Positions 7,528 through 16,882 are shown, numbered from the stretch's first letter. The stretch is DNA of 32,347 nucleotides from Erysipelotrichaceae bacterium (GCA_009773735.1 WSYG01000019.1:1-32347); one strand, 5' to 3'. Translations and numbers: made by a program. Notes: generated from the letters alone by a model not told the origin.

Positions 7528-8708
7528 ATTGTTCTTTCTACGATCACGGAGATCCCTTGTCCACCGCCGATACATAAGGTTGCTAAACCGTTTTTGGCAT
7601 CGCGTTTGATCATTTCATGGATTAAGGTGACCAAGATCCTAGCACCACTGGCACCAATCGGATGACCTAGGGCTATGGCTCCACCGTTAACGTTAACGAT
7701 GTCTGGGTTTAAGTTTAAATCTTTCATGACACTTAAGGCTTGTGCTGCAAATGCTTCGTTGCCTTCTACTAAATCTAGATCACTGACACTGAGTCCTGCT
7801 TTCGCCAACGCTTTTAAGGTTGATGGGATTGGACCTGTACCCATGATTTGTGGATCGACTCCTGCTGAAGCAGCTGCTTTAACAGTAACGAGAATGGTTA
7901 GACCTAATGCTTTGGCTTTTTCTTCACTCATAATGACGAAGGCTGCTGCCCCATCATTGAGACCTGAAGCATTGGCTGCGGTAACAACTCCATCTTTTTT
8001 AAAGGCGGGTCTTAGTTTAGCCAATCCTTCTAGTGTGGTTCCTGCTTTAGGATATTCATCGGTATCTATGACTAGGGAATCCCCTTTTTTCTGAGGGATA
8101 ATGACTGGTACAATTTCTGCTTTAAATTTTCCTTCAGCGATTGCTTTAATGGCTTTGACTTGACTACCAACCGCAAAGGTATCCAGTTGTTCACGTGTGA
8201 ATCCATATTTTTCAGCGATGTTTTCTGCGGTTATGCCCATGTGGACATCACTGAAGGCATCGGTCAATCCATCATGGACCATCGTATCAATCATACTGAC
8301 ATCGCCCATACGAGCACCCCAACGCGCTGATGGGACAACATAAGGAGATAAACTCATGTTTTCGGTTCCGCCAGCAACGATGACATCTGCATCTCCGTTT
8401 TGAATGGCCTGGACAGCTAATTGTACAGCTTTTAGTCCTGAACCACATACTTTATTGATGGTAAATGAAGATGTTTCAATCGGTAAACCTGCATGAATCG
8501 AAACTTGACGAGCTACGTTTTGACCTAAACCTGCTTGTAGAACATTTCCAAAGATGACTTCATCTACACTACTGGCATCTATTTTCGCTCTTAAAAGAGC
8601 TTCTTTAACAACCACAGTCCCAAGTTCAACGGCTGTGACTGATTTGAATACTCCGCCGAAAGATCCGATCGGTGTTCTTACGGCAGATATGATGACTGCA
8701 TTTCTCAT
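7524..8708 (-). CDS. atoB: Acetyl-CoA acetyltransferase / thiolase (394 aa)
   Basis: Cleaves acetoacetyl-CoA with CoA into two acetyl-CoA, or runs in reverse. Catalytic triad positions: nucleophile C88 in KVCGSG, H349 in [10 protein letters not shown], and C379 in CIGGGQG; NEAF is at 317-320. The length matches biosynthetic-type thiolases. The start at 8708 has AGGAG 7 nt upstream; 27 further in-frame codons upstream cross the leader and a cre-like site and are not coding. It is the first gene of the five-gene operon, which favours a catabolic role ending in acetyl-CoA. Confidence 0.95.
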   Translation of the reverse strand: MRNAVIISAVRTPIGSFGGVFKSVTAVELGTVVVKEALLRAKIDASSVDEVIFGNVLQAGLGQNVARQVSIHAGLPIETSSFTINKVCGSGLKAVQLAVQAIQNGDADVIVAGGTENMSLSPYVVPSARWGARMGDVSMIDTMVHDGLTDAFSDVHMGITAENIAEKYGFTREQLDTFAVGSQVKAIKAIAEGKFKAEIVPVIIPQKKGDSLVIDTDEYPKAGTTLEGLAKLRPAFKKDGVVTAANASGLNDGAAAFVIMSEEKAKALGLTILVTVKAAASAGVDPQIMGTGPIPSTLKALAKAGLSVSDLDLVEGNEAFAAQALSVMKDLNLNPDIVNVNGGAIALGHPIGASGARILVTLIHEMIKRDAKNGLATLCIGGGQGISVIVERTI

Positions 8709-8734
8709 GAAAGTTCTCCTATATTGATCATTGA

Positions 8735-8748
8735 GTAAAGCGCTTACA
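8735..8748 (-). promoter_or_regulatory. cre-like site in the atoB leader
   Basis: Minus strand TGTAAGCGCTTTAC matches 12 of 14 positions of the cre consensus TGWAANCGNTNWCA; only the final CA differs. It lies between the predicted start (near 8773) and the atoB ATG, where CcpA would act as a roadblock. Confidence 0.5.
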
Positions 8749-8779
8749 GTCCCATTTTCCATCAAAATCTCACTTGTGT

Positions 8780-8785
8780 AAAATA
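8780..8785 (-). promoter_or_regulatory. Possible -10 of the atoB operon
   Basis: TATTTT on the minus strand, with no good -35 behind it. This fits an activator-dependent promoter whose LysR box is just upstream (8804-8820). The predicted start is near 8773. Confidence 0.4.
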
Positions 8786-8800
8786 CCAATTTTTTATCGG

Positions 8801-8829
8801 TTGTATAAGTTGCGCTTATAGGTTAAAAT
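8801..8829 (+). promoter_or_regulatory. Promoter of the LysR regulator gene
   Basis: TTGTAT (8801-8806), 17-bp spacer, TAAAAT (8824-8829). The predicted start near 8836 leaves a leader of about 12 nt without a Shine-Dalgarno sequence. Confidence 0.5.
8804..8820. promoter_or_regulatory. LysR-type operator (T-N11-A)
   Basis: Perfect inverted repeat TATAAG / CTTATA around TTGCG; the core T-N11-A box is 8806-8818. It lies between the divergent lysR gene and atoB operon and overlaps the putative -35/spacer of lysR, as expected for activation of the operon with autorepression. Confidence 0.7.
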
Positions 8830-8847
8830 AAAGACACTTGGTAAAAA

Positions 8848-9765
8848 ATGGACATCTCACAGCTCAAGTATTTTGTATGCATCGTTGACAGTGACTTCAA
8901 TCTGTCAAGTGCATCTAGAAAATTACATATCTCACAACCTGCTTTGACTCAATATATCCGTAAGTTCGAGGATGAGGAAAATACAGAGCTTTTCATACGC
9001 AGTTCCGGTCGTTTGGTTGGTTTGACAGTCAGTGGCGAAAACTTTTATGTCAACGCAATGAATGTCGTCAAACATCACGAACTAATGCTTAAAGAATTGC
9101 GTGAAAATGCTTCCACCATCAAAGGAAAAATTGCGATTGGTGTTCCCCCATTGATCTTAACGGTTCTGTTTACAAGATTATTGTCACAGCTCATCACAAA
9201 AAATCCTTTTATTAATTTTGTTATCGTAGAAGAAGGTGCATTTGAACTTGAGAAACAAATGGTTTTACATGAGATAGACTTTGCGATCATACTTCAACCT
9301 ACCGATTTGAAACAACAATTGTTTAGTGAAGATCTAATTCATAAAGATGAACTGACCGCTTTTATGTCGATTGATCATCCTCTTGCACAACAAGACACAA
9401 TATCTTGGTTTGATTTAAAACAACATCCTCTCGCAATATTCAAAGAAACATTTATGATTCGCCATCAATTAGAACGTAAATTTGAAAGTCTTGGGTTTAG
9501 ACCTAATATTGCGATCACGTCATCTTCTTGGGATTTCTTATTAGAATCAACCCGTGGATCTAATTTCATCACAATTTTACCTTCTCCAACTCGTAATCAT
9601 ATGCGTATGGAAGGTATTGTTGAGAAGCATTTTGATCAACCCATATCTTGGCATGTTGTATTGGCTTACCCCATTAAACAACACCACAACCGTATAGAAA
9701 TCTATGTGAAAAGAAGTATCATCGATTTCTTTACCAAAGGCATAGACATAGAACCCATCAAGTAA
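8848..9765 (+). CDS. LysR-family regulator of the hydroxybutyrate operon (305 aa)
   Basis: N-terminal winged helix-turn-helix (about 1-60, with the LHISQPALTQYIRKFE recognition segment) joined to a periplasmic-binding-protein-like effector domain (about 90-295). Full length for the family. It is transcribed away from the atoB operon with a T-N11-A box between them, the normal arrangement for a LysR activator of the neighbouring pathway; the effector is probably an operon substrate or intermediate. The ribosome site is poor, and low-level or short-leader translation is likely. The regulatory target is inferred from position. Confidence 0.9.
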   Translation: MDISQLKYFVCIVDSDFNLSSASRKLHISQPALTQYIRKFEDEENTELFIRSSGRLVGLTVSGENFYVNAMNVVKHHELMLKELRENASTIKGKIAIGVPPLILTVLFTRLLSQLITKNPFINFVIVEEGAFELEKQMVLHEIDFAIILQPTDLKQQLFSEDLIHKDELTAFMSIDHPLAQQDTISWFDLKQHPLAIFKETFMIRHQLERKFESLGFRPNIAITSSSWDFLLESTRGSNFITILPSPTRNHMRMEGIVEKHFDQPISWHVVLAYPIKQHHNRIEIYVKRSIIDFFTKGIDIEPIK

Positions 9766-9790
9766 AAGACATCCAATGGATGCCTTTGTT
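9764..9790. terminator. Bidirectional terminator between lysR and prfB
   Basis: Stem AAAAGACATCC (9764-9774) with GGATGCCTTT (9778-9787), one mismatch and an AAT loop. T-rich on the plus side (TTTGTTT) and on the minus side (TTTTAC). Confidence 0.75.
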
Positions 9791-10888
9791 TAGATTAGAG
9801 ATTTTAAGTAAGCGTAAATAAATTCATCTAGACTTCCATCCATGACTTTTTGAAGATTTCCTTCTTCATACCCAGTACGATGATCTTTAACTAAGGTATA
9901 AGGCATAAATGTATAGGATCTTATCTGTGAACCCCATTCAATTGCTTTTTGTTCGCCCTTAATGTTTTTAAGCTTAGATTCTTGAGCTTCTATTTCAAGT
10001 TGGTAGAGCTTGGATTTCAGCATATTCATGGCTGTTTCACGGTTGTTGAGCTGTGAACGCTCCGTTTGACAGTTGACAACGATCCCAGTTGGTAAATGTT
10101 TTAAACGTACGGCTGAAGAAACTTTATTGACATTTTGACCGCCTGCTCCTGAAGCATGTCTAACTTCAAGTTCGATGTCTTTAGGATCAATCACGATTTC
10201 TATTTCTTCATTGAATTCAGGCATGACATCGAGTGAACAGAATGAAGTATGACGACGACCAGATGAATCAAAAGGTGAAACACGAACCAAGCGATGGACA
10301 CCACGTTCAGCTTTCAGATATCCATAAACCATATCTCCTTCAATCAAGAATGAGACAGATTTGATGCCTGCTTCTTCACCTTCTTGATAGTCGAGTACTT
10401 TTACTTTCCAACCACGCTTTTCCGCAAATCGTGTATACATCCGATACAGCATTTCTGCCCAATCTTGAGATTCAGTTCCACCTGCTCCTGGATGTAGTTC
10501 AAGGATGGCATTATTGTGATCATAAGGATGAGACAATAAGAGCTTGATTTCAAACGCATCAAAAGCATTTTGGGCTAAGACATATTCATCTTCAACCAAG
10601 ACTTTCATTTCTTCATCATAGTTGTCTTTTAAAAGTTCAACTGTTTCTTCTAATTCAGTATAAGACTTGTTGAGTGATGAATAAGTCGTCACCAACTCAT
10701 TAAGTCCGTTTCTTTCTTGAATGAGGATCTGGGCTCCTTTACGATCAGTGTAGAAGGAATCCGTCATCATCATCTCATCGATTTCTTTTATTCTTACTTC
10801 ATAACTAGCGAAGTCAAAGTGAGTCACCCAACTGCTTGAGTTTGTCCCTAGTACTGAGGACTCCTTGTTTAAGTTCGTAATACTCCAT
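9790..10888 (-). CDS. prfB: Peptide chain release factor 2, with programmed +1 frameshift (365 aa)
   Basis: Recognises UGA and UAA and releases the finished peptide. Translation starts at the ATG 10888-10886, one base after the secA stop, and runs 24 codons to CTT TGA C: Leu codon 10819-10817, in-frame UGA 10816-10814. The ribosome must skip T10816 and read GAC next (10815-10813). The joined protein is 365 aa, the normal RF2 length, with the SPF recognition tripeptide (204-206) and catalytic GGQ (249-251). The stimulatory Shine-Dalgarno-like element is weak (TTGGGTGA, rather far from CTT). The ribosome site is AAAGGA within the secA end. Co-transcribed with secA, as in many Bacillota. Confidence 0.95.
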
Positions 10889-10889
10889 C

Positions 10890-13232
10890 TTATTTATCTT
10901 CCTTTATTTCAATTTTCATACGCATACAGAAGTTTAATACTTCAGATGCGATCGTATTCATCATGTCTTCAAACAACTGGTAACCTTCTTCAACATAGGC
11001 TTGTAGCGGTTTAGCTTGAGCATAGGATCTCAAATGGATTCCCTCTCTTAGTTTACTCATGGTATCGATATGTTCTTGCCATGAGCGATCCACGATCGTT
11101 AGTACGACATTCTTTTCGAAGCCAAGGCCAAACTGTTTGATGGGCTCAAGTTTAAGTTCATAAGAAGCCCATGCTTTGTCTTTACAATACCCATGTACTT
11201 TATCGATATCCATAGAATTAAGTTCAGTTTCGGTAAGATTTATATCTTTAAAGCCAATCTTTTCTAAAGCAGTAATTAAATCCGCAGCTAAAATCTTTTC
11301 TTTTCCATCATGGGTAATATGGGCATTGACCAAATTATCGATGACACGGGTAAACATTTCTTCGATCAATGAGTGAACATCATCGTGTTCAAGGATATAG
11401 TTTCTTTGTTTATAGATGATTTCACGTTGTTGTCTTAATACATCGTCATATTCAAGTAAAGTCTTACGTACGTCAAAGTTGACACCTTCAACACGTTTTT
11501 GTGCGTTGGTGATGGAATTGGTTACCAATTTTGATTCAACAGCTTGATCACCTAATCTTGAGAAGAGTGCTTCGTATCGTTCTGAACCAAATCGAACCAT
11601 CAGTTCATCTTGGACAGAGACAAAGAATCGAGAAAAACCTGGATCACCTTGTCTGCCTGAACGACCTCTAAGCTGATTATCGATACGACGTGATTCATGA
11701 CGTTCTGAACCGATGACGGCCAGACCACCAACTTCACGAACACCTACCCCAAGTTTGATGTCGGTACCACGACCTGCCATATTGGTCGCAATCGTAATGG
11801 ATCCTTTTTGGCCTGCTTTAGCGATGATATCCGCTTCACGAGCATGATTCTTAGCATTTAGGACTTCATGTCTTAAGTGATTTTGAGTTAGGATCTTACT
11901 GATGAATTCTGATGTTTCAACCGCAATGGTACCGATCAGAATCGGTTGACCTAAAGTATGTCTTTCTTGAACTTCAGCCAATAAAGCTTGGAATTTTGAT
12001 TTACGGCTACCAAAAACTGCATCTGGCATATCGATACGAACAACAGGTTTATTGGTTGGAATCGCAACGACACGCATATTGTAGATGGATAAGAATTCTT
12101 CTTCTTCGGTTTTGGCTGTTCCCGTCATCCCGCAAAGTTTCTTATACAATCTGAAGTAGTTCTGATAAGTAATCGTAGCCATTGTTGAGGTTTCTTGTTT
12201 GATTGGAACCCCTTCTTTAGCTTCAATGGCTTGATGTAAACCATCCGAGAACACACGTCCTGTCATCATACGACCGGTAAATTGATCAACGATAACGATT
12301 TGTCTGTCTTGTACGACATAATCGACATCTAGTCCCATGATATAGTTGGCTCTTAGTGCTTGATGTAAATGATGTACTAAATTTGTATGTTGGATATGAT
12401 ATAAGTTTTCAATCTTAAATACTTTTTCAGCCTGAGCTACCCCTTTTTCAGTCAACTGAACAGCACGAGCCTTTAAATCGATATCATAACCATCGCCTTC
12501 TTTTAGACCTTTAACGAAACGATCTGCTAAAAGATAAAGATTGGCTGTTTGTCTTTGACCACCAGAAATGATCAGTGGAGTTCTGGATTCATCAACCAAG
12601 ATGGAGTCAACTTCATCCACCAAAGCCATATTTAAAGGACGAAGCACACGTTCCGTTACCTTTGTGACCATATTGTCTCTTAGATAATCAAAACCTGCTT
12701 CCGCATTGGTTGTATAGGTAATGTCACAGTTATATTGGGCACGTTTTTCACTGGGCACCAAACGTCTTAAATTTAATCCTACGCTCAATCCTAAGAAACG
12801 GTGAATGGCTCCCATCCATTTGGAGTCACGTTCAGCCAAGTATTCATTGACGGTAATGATGTGGACTCCTTGTCCACCTAGGGCATTTAAATACACTGGT
12901 AATACAGAAGTCAGTGTCTTACCTTCCCCAGTCTTCATTTCTGCGATATCGCCTTTATGCAAGACAATACCACCCATGATCTGAACCAAATAAGGATATT
13001 CACCAATAACACGTCTGGCTGCTTCACGGGCTACCGCAAAAGCTTCCACCATTAAATCATCCAAGGATTCTCCTTGGGTGAGTCGATTTTTAAATTCAAC
13101 GGTTTTGGTTTTTAATTCATCATCTGATAAAGCTGCGGTTGATTGTGATAAAGCATCAACCTCTAGCGCTTTCTTCCTTAACGATTCAAGTTGTTTGGCT
13201 TCTCCACCAAACAGTTTGTCTAGTATTCCCAT
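10890..13232 (-). CDS. secA: Preprotein translocase ATPase SecA (780 aa)
   Basis: Motor that pushes unfolded preproteins through SecYEG at the membrane. Walker A MKTGEGKT (99-106), DEVD box (206-209), preprotein cross-linking region, second nucleotide-binding fold with the [11 protein letters not shown] motif, and helical scaffold follow in order. The protein ends at EIKEDK and lacks the flexible C-terminal linker and Cys-rich zinc tail seen in many SecA proteins, so it is about 60 residues shorter than the 841-aa Bacillus form. The tail is dispensable in several lineages, and the gene otherwise looks intact. GGAGG stands before the ATG; prfB follows after one base. Confidence 0.97.
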   Translation of the reverse strand: MGILDKLFGGEAKQLESLRKKALEVDALSQSTAALSDDELKTKTVEFKNRLTQGESLDDLMVEAFAVAREAARRVIGEYPYLVQIMGGIVLHKGDIAEMKTGEGKTLTSVLPVYLNALGGQGVHIITVNEYLAERDSKWMGAIHRFLGLSVGLNLRRLVPSEKRAQYNCDITYTTNAEAGFDYLRDNMVTKVTERVLRPLNMALVDEVDSILVDESRTPLIISGGQRQTANLYLLADRFVKGLKEGDGYDIDLKARAVQLTEKGVAQAEKVFKIENLYHIQHTNLVHHLHQALRANYIMGLDVDYVVQDRQIVIVDQFTGRMMTGRVFSDGLHQAIEAKEGVPIKQETSTMATITYQNYFRLYKKLCGMTGTAKTEEEEFLSIYNMRVVAIPTNKPVVRIDMPDAVFGSRKSKFQALLAEVQERHTLGQPILIGTIAVETSEFISKILTQNHLRHEVLNAKNHAREADIIAKAGQKGSITIATNMAGRGTDIKLGVGVREVGGLAVIGSERHESRRIDNQLRGRSGRQGDPGFSRFFVSVQDELMVRFGSERYEALFSRLGDQAVESKLVTNSITNAQKRVEGVNFDVRKTLLEYDDVLRQQREIIYKQRNYILEHDDVHSLIEEMFTRVIDNLVNAHITHDGKEKILAADLITALEKIGFKDINLTETELNSMDIDKVHGYCKDKAWASYELKLEPIKQFGLGFEKNVVLTIVDRSWQEHIDTMSKLREGIHLRSYAQAKPLQAYVEEGYQLFEDMMNTIASEVLNFCMRMKIEIKEDK

Positions 13233-13256
13233 GTGATCCTCCGAAATTCCATTGTT

Positions 13257-13270
13257 ATTATAACATTATA
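13257..13270 (-). promoter_or_regulatory. -10 elements upstream of secA
   Basis: Two copies of TATAAT on the minus strand (13270-13265 and 13262-13257). Only weak -35 candidates precede them (TTGTTG with an 18-bp spacer for the first). Confidence 0.45.
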
Positions 13271-13316
13271 ATTATGTGTACATTATGGCAACAACTAAGG
13301 TCAATTTTTGCAACAA

Positions 13317-13342
13317 AAAGGTTGGACTTTCGTCCAACCTTT
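13317..13342 (-). terminator. Terminator of the cold-shock gene
   Basis: Perfect 11-bp stem AAAGGTTGGAC / GTCCAACCTTT with a 4-nt loop, followed by TTTTTG on the minus strand, 6 bp after the csp stop. Confidence 0.9.
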
Positions 13343-13348
13343 ATGAGC

Positions 13349-13546
13349 TTATATCTTTGTGATATTTTGAGCTTGCAAGCCGCGATCTGTCTCGACTTGC
13401 TCGAATTCAACGTCAGCATTTTCTTCGATTGTTTTGAATCCGTCCATCTTCAATTGTGAATAATGGAAGAATACATCTTTACCGTCATTGTTGACGATGA
13501 AACCGAAGCCTTTTTCTTTGTTGAACTTCTTAACTTTTCCTTGCAT
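13349..13546 (-). CDS. cspA: Cold-shock protein, CspA family (65 aa)
   Basis: Single cold-shock domain, an OB-fold RNA and single-stranded DNA binding protein. Both nucleic-acid motifs are visible: RNP1 KGFGFI (12-17) and RNP2 VFFHY (25-29). The length is standard. AGGA stands close before the ATG. It has its own promoter and terminator, so it is monocistronic. Whether it is cold-induced or constitutive cannot be told; its leader is only about 40 nt, too short for the long cold-responsive leader known in E. coli. Confidence 0.96.
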   Translation of the reverse strand: MQGKVKKFNKEKGFGFIVNNDGKDVFFHYSQLKMDGFKTIEENADVEFEQVETDRGLQAQNITKI

Positions 13547-13592
13547 CTAATCCTATACCTTTCCCATGTAGATAATACTACACTACGTGTTC

Positions 13593-13620
13593 ATAATAAC
13601 ACAGTTCTAAATAATTGCAA
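13593..13620 (-). promoter_or_regulatory. Promoter of the cold-shock gene
   Basis: TTGCAA (13620-13615), 16-bp spacer, extended -10 TGTTATTAT (hexamer 13598-13593) on the minus strand. The predicted start is near 13586. Confidence 0.65.
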
Positions 13621-13630
13621 GAATATTCGC

Positions 13631-14299
13631 TCATATATTTGTATGATCAGGATGCATAGCCAAAACGATGACGATTATCGAATTGGCCAATGGTTTAAGC
13701 AGATCTACACAAGCTTTTAGAGAATGTCCCGTCGTGCACACATCATCAATAAGGACAATATCCTTGCCTTCTATCCACGCTGGATGGAGCAAGCGGATGT
13801 GGTTTTTAATCTTAGCACGTTGCGTCACATTACGCTGACTTTGTTTGATATCATCTTTTTCAAAGGGGCAAATCATCTCCCTATTTATTGCTTGAATCAT
13901 GCATCTTAAGGCATCAAAACCTCTTGATTCTGTCTTCTTACGTGAAGATGGTACTAAGACAAGGGTTTTATTGAGACAGCGTTTTTTTAAATCACCAACA
14001 TATGGATGAAGAAAAACCGGTGCCAAGGTTTCATCTTTGTTTTCTTTAACTTGATAGATCAATTTTTCAAAGAACGCATCGTACGCATAATACGCATACA
14101 CACTCTCACCTAAAACTTGAAACGATTTTCTGATCGGCTTGAACTGTTGCCTACAATATCCACATAAGACATCTTCTTTCCGAAAAAGATCCAATAACCC
14201 CAAGCCATCTGTCAAATCACAGAAACAATTCAAGCAGACGGGTTGGCTTTGCGTAAGTCGTGTAAGCAAGTCCTTAGAGCGTTTGACAATCGAAAACAT
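13631..14299 (-). CDS. comFC: ComFC-like phosphoribosyltransferase-fold protein (222 aa)
   Basis: Competence-associated protein of the ComF/GntX group, thought to help process incoming single-stranded DNA together with ComFA. Zinc-finger cysteines C22, C25, C46 and C49 are at the N-terminus; the phosphoribosyltransferase PRPP loop VLIDDVCTTGHS is at 182-193. The start at 14299 has GGGGAGGTG at proper distance and lies 70 bp inside the comFA gene, an unusually long same-strand overlap. No terminator is seen before the csp promoter. Confidence 0.88.
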   Translation of the reverse strand: MFSIVKRSKDLLTRLTQSQPVCLNCFCDLTDGLGLLDLFRKEDVLCGYCRQQFKPIRKSFQVLGESVYAYYAYDAFFEKLIYQVKENKDETLAPVFLHPYVGDLKKRCLNKTLVLVPSSRKKTESRGFDALRCMIQAINREMICPFEKDDIKQSQRNVTQRAKIKNHIRLLHPAWIEGKDIVLIDDVCTTGHSLKACVDLLKPLANSIIVIVLAMHPDHTNI

Positions 14300-15336
14300 A
14301 GAAACTTCACCTCCCCACTTGGATAAGCAGGATCTCTGCCCACTCTTCCTGCGATCTGCGTCAAAACCGCAGTATCAAAAACGCGATGATCTGCTTGTAT
14401 GATGGCGACCTGGATATCACTGAAAGTAACGCCTCTTTCTAACACTGTGGTTGTGACCATTCGTTTGATCGATTTCGATTTAAATCCTTGAATCAATTCA
14501 TCAAGATTCTCACTAGAAGCATGTACAAACGGAAGGCGCAATATTTTTGAAAGCCGCTTACCCACTTTTAAACTTGGGACAAAAATCAACCATGTCTTTT
14601 TGGATCGCTTTAATATCATCGCTAGAATGATCACCTGAACCCAGAAGGGAGAGAAAATGAGCTCAGGGATCGGAAGCGGTACAAGATGAGGCCTTTGATT
14701 CAATGTCAACATTTTTAACTTTCCTTGTTTAACTTGTCTCAATAACTTCTTATCGGGTGTCGCCGTCAGATAGATGATATGTCCTTTCACAGCTTGTCTC
14801 ATGAAACCTTCTAGGACTGGGTTATTACGATAAGGAAAGGCATCTGGTTCATCTAGAATCAAACAATCAAAGGACTTCCTAAAGCGATAAAGCTGATGAG
14901 TCGTCGTGATGATCAGATGACCTTTTAAGTCCTGAGTATGACCTTCGCAAACCACAATGACTTTGAGTATTGGAAATGCATCTTTAAATCTCTGATATAA
15001 CTGTAGGGCAACTTGTTTTCTAGCTACTGCAACCCCAACACTTTGCGAGCGATTCAGTTGATCTTGAATGGTCTCCATAACAAGTTCCGTTTTCCCTGCA
15101 CCACAAACCGCCCAAATCAAGACATCACTTGTTTTCACTAGGGTTTTGGTTTGATTTGAGATTTCCATTTGAGCTTTAGTTAGTTTAAACGATAGTTTGT
15201 AATCTACTGTATCTTCACTAAAAACCGGTTGCGCATCATCACCTTGATAGGCAATACAACGTCTACAGATCCATTGACCTCTGATGTTCACAAAGGTTCT
15301 AAGGTCAGTATTCAGACAACGTTCGCATATCGGCAT
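14230..15336 (-). CDS. comFA: ComFA-like DEAD-type DNA helicase (368 aa)
   Basis: Cytoplasmic superfamily 2 ATPase that helps draw DNA through the ComEC channel during transformation. A four-cysteine zinc motif (C4, C7, C24, C27) opens the protein, then Walker A VCGAGKT (77-83), DEPD (162-165), TATP and the QIAGRVGRD motif VI near the end. It is clearly shorter than the Bacillus ComFA (about 460 aa), because the region before the zinc motif is missing, but the ATPase core is complete. AAGG precedes the ATG. Other competence genes are not in the window, so transformability is unproven. Confidence 0.88.
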   Translation of the reverse strand: MPICERCLNTDLRTFVNIRGQWICRRCIAYQGDDAQPVFSEDTVDYKLSFKLTKAQMEISNQTKTLVKTSDVLIWAVCGAGKTELVMETIQDQLNRSQSVGVAVARKQVALQLYQRFKDAFPILKVIVVCEGHTQDLKGHLIITTTHQLYRFRKSFDCLILDEPDAFPYRNNPVLEGFMRQAVKGHIIYLTATPDKKLLRQVKQGKLKMLTLNQRPHLVPLPIPELIFSPFWVQVIILAMILKRSKKTWLIFVPSLKVGKRLSKILRLPFVHASSENLDELIQGFKSKSIKRMVTTTVLERGVTFSDIQVAIIQADHRVFDTAVLTQIAGRVGRDPAYPSGEVKFLCFRLSNALRTCLHDLRKANPSA

Positions 15337-15384
15337 ACTACCTTATTGTTTATCAATGAATTTTTTCCTAAAACAACATAAAAA

Positions 15385-15402
15385 AACCGTCACTTGACGG
15401 TT
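15385..15402 (-). terminator. Terminator after the HAD gene
   Basis: AACCGTCA / TGACGGTT inverted repeat followed by a T7 run on the minus strand. It overlaps the HAD stop codon and separates this operon from comFA. Confidence 0.9.
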
Positions 15403-15958
15403 ATAGATTTGGCCATATGTCGATATGATTTGGACTAACGAAGAAGGCACGTTTCGCAAACTTCGCTAAAGGTGTATCTGACAGTGAATCCGAGTAGAAT
15501 TCATCGATCGAATTTAAATCAAAAAGTTCAGCGAATCGCTTTACCTTTTCAGGTCCCCAGCAATTTTCTCCAGTATATCCTGTATTTTGATCAACAACGC
15601 TCGCAATCAACACACAGCCCCATTCATCAATTAAAGGCTGAAGTAAGAAAGCTGGTGATGCTGATATGATTACATCATCATTTTTCTTTTGACTCAGATA
15701 AAAGTCTCTTAGATATTTCCTGTGACTGATCCAAAAACCTTTGACTCGATCTTCCATGTTGACGATGGTTTTCATATAGACATAGAAAACTTGTTTCATC
15801 TGGGTCTTAGGGATTAACTTTAGTTTATAGCGTATCATTGCGCTGGCTTGTTTAGGAAAAAATCGCAATAAAGTCCAATCCTTCTTTAAGTTATACACAT
15901 AGAAGTCAATGGAGGAATCTCTTGCGTAGATTGTTTTATCAAAATCATAAACATTCAT
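15401..15958 (-). CDS. HAD-superfamily phosphatase, SerB-like subclass (185 aa)
   Basis: Phosphomonoesterase of the haloacid dehalogenase superfamily. Motif I DFDKT with nucleophile D5 and acid/base D7, motif II serine S99 in ISASP, motif III K138 in GPEKVKRF, and motif IV SDSLSD with D157 and D161 are all present, so it should be active. A helical cap lies between about residues 15 and 85. It follows the membrane proteins with 2 bp spacing and has only a weak ribosome site, suggesting coupling. A phospholipid-related substrate is possible given those neighbours, but this is a guess. Confidence 0.85.
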   Translation of the reverse strand: MNVYDFDKTIYARDSSIDFYVYNLKKDWTLLRFFPKQASAMIRYKLKLIPKTQMKQVFYVYMKTIVNMEDRVKGFWISHRKYLRDFYLSQKKNDDVIISASPAFLLQPLIDEWGCVLIASVVDQNTGYTGENCWGPEKVKRFAELFDLNSIDEFYSDSLSDTPLAKFAKRAFFVSPNHIDIWPNL

Positions 15959-15960
15959 GA

Positions 15961-16428
15961 TTATTGCTCAAAGGGCTTGTCTTCACCAACTTCTAAGCCT
16001 TTTGGAGTCTTAAACATATTGACGATGGCATATGCCATGCTAGCGATGACCCATACATGGAAGATCGCATCGATGACCCACTCAAAACCACCAAAAGAAG
16101 TATAGATAAAAATCATGGCGGTCGTATCTAAAATATAGATAATTAAACCCAAAATCATCAATTTTGGTTTTTTAGCCAACGCAAGATAAGAACCCAAGAA
16201 TCCTCCAAAAACTAAAACCACGATCGAGATGTATATGATTGCCTCTACTATATATCCTGATTGAATACTTTGGGTTGCCCAAGATCCCAACAACAACGGT
16301 GTAAACATCGAAAAAGGAAATAAAATACTCATGTCAAGCAAGAAGAGAACATAATTGATGAGCGTGAAAATCATAACCAATGCCATATTGGCTTTAGCAG
16401 ATTGCAATGCAGATTGTTTTTTAAACAT
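15961..16428 (-). CDS. Small four-helix membrane protein, paralogue B (155 aa)
   Basis: Not recognised. Four hydrophobic segments are visible (about 14-33, 37-48/55-75, 86-107 and 115-137), with KKPK at the third segment and a polar C-terminal tail. It resembles the product of 16421-16882 in spacing of segments, the FPxxxxTP stretch in the first loop, the KKPK-x-M motif, and the ending helix. Its ATG lies within the upstream gene (8-bp overlap, AAGGGA as ribosome site). The two are likely an old tandem duplication working as a pair. Confidence 0.75.
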   Translation of the reverse strand: MFKKQSALQSAKANMALVMIFTLINYVLFLLDMSILFPFSMFTPLLLGSWATQSIQSGYIVEAIIYISIVVLVFGGFLGSYLALAKKPKLMILGLIIYILDTTAMIFIYTSFGGFEWVIDAIFHVWVIASMAYAIVNMFKTPKGLEVGEDKPFEQ

Positions 16429-16882
16429 TTTGGGTTCCCTTTATAGATTTAATCCCTCTAAATATATAGTATAGGATAAATATATGGTATGCCATTTGAA
16501 TCAGAAATGAAATGGTGAAACTTAAATTCAGAAACAACATAAAGGTATCAAATATGATCACACCAAACGCAATCTTCATCGCCTTTGGCTTCTTTTCGCT
16601 TCTAAAGTAGGAGTATATCATTAGGGCAACTAGTGAAACCGCAAAACCTCCCCATATGAACTTAAAGTTGACAACATCTTGAGGTGTTTTTAAAATCGCT
16701 AAAATATCTTCCGGAATGGTGTTGATGGTGCTGATAAAACTAGGCGGAGTTATCAGGGCCAAAGGGAAAATTGGCGGCCATTTCAATAAGACCATGACCA
16801 TATTCAAACTTGTCATCAAGATGACAACTCCAATGGCATTACGAGCGATTACGATGGGATTCATCGATTTTAAGTTTTTCAT
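16421..16882 (-). CDS. Small four-helix membrane protein, paralogue A (153 aa)
   Basis: Not recognised. Hydrophobic segments lie near 10-30, 70-90, 98-120 and 124-142; a proline-rich loop KWPPIFPLALITPP and the EKKPKAM motif are shared in kind with the next gene. GGAG precedes the ATG, and a candidate extended -10 TGTTAAAAT (hexamer 16909-16904) lies just beyond the kinase terminator. It is the first gene of a three-gene unit with paralogue B and the HAD phosphatase. Confidence 0.75.
   Translation of the reverse strand: MKNLKSMNPIVIARNAIGVVILMTSLNMVMVLLKWPPIFPLALITPPSFISTINTIPEDILAILKTPQDVVNFKFIWGGFAVSLVALMIYSYFRSEKKPKAMKIAFGVIIFDTFMLFLNLSFTISFLIQMAYHIFILYYIFRGIKSIKGTQNV

Noticed and set aside
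4150-8094. Plus-strand open frames opposite the hydroxybutyrate operon (for example 4233-4478 and 7675-8094)
   Set aside because: They are antisense shadows of clear enzymes, with no ribosome site or recognisable protein features.
9790-10827. RF2 beginning at the GTG at 10827 as a truncated gene
   Set aside because: The 24 missing codons lie upstream in the other frame and end in CTT TGA C, the known frameshift site; the joined protein has normal length.
10890-13232. SecA as C-terminally truncated
   Set aside because: The stop is followed in register by prfB with its own ribosome site, and several lineages lack the zinc tail; all motor motifs are present.
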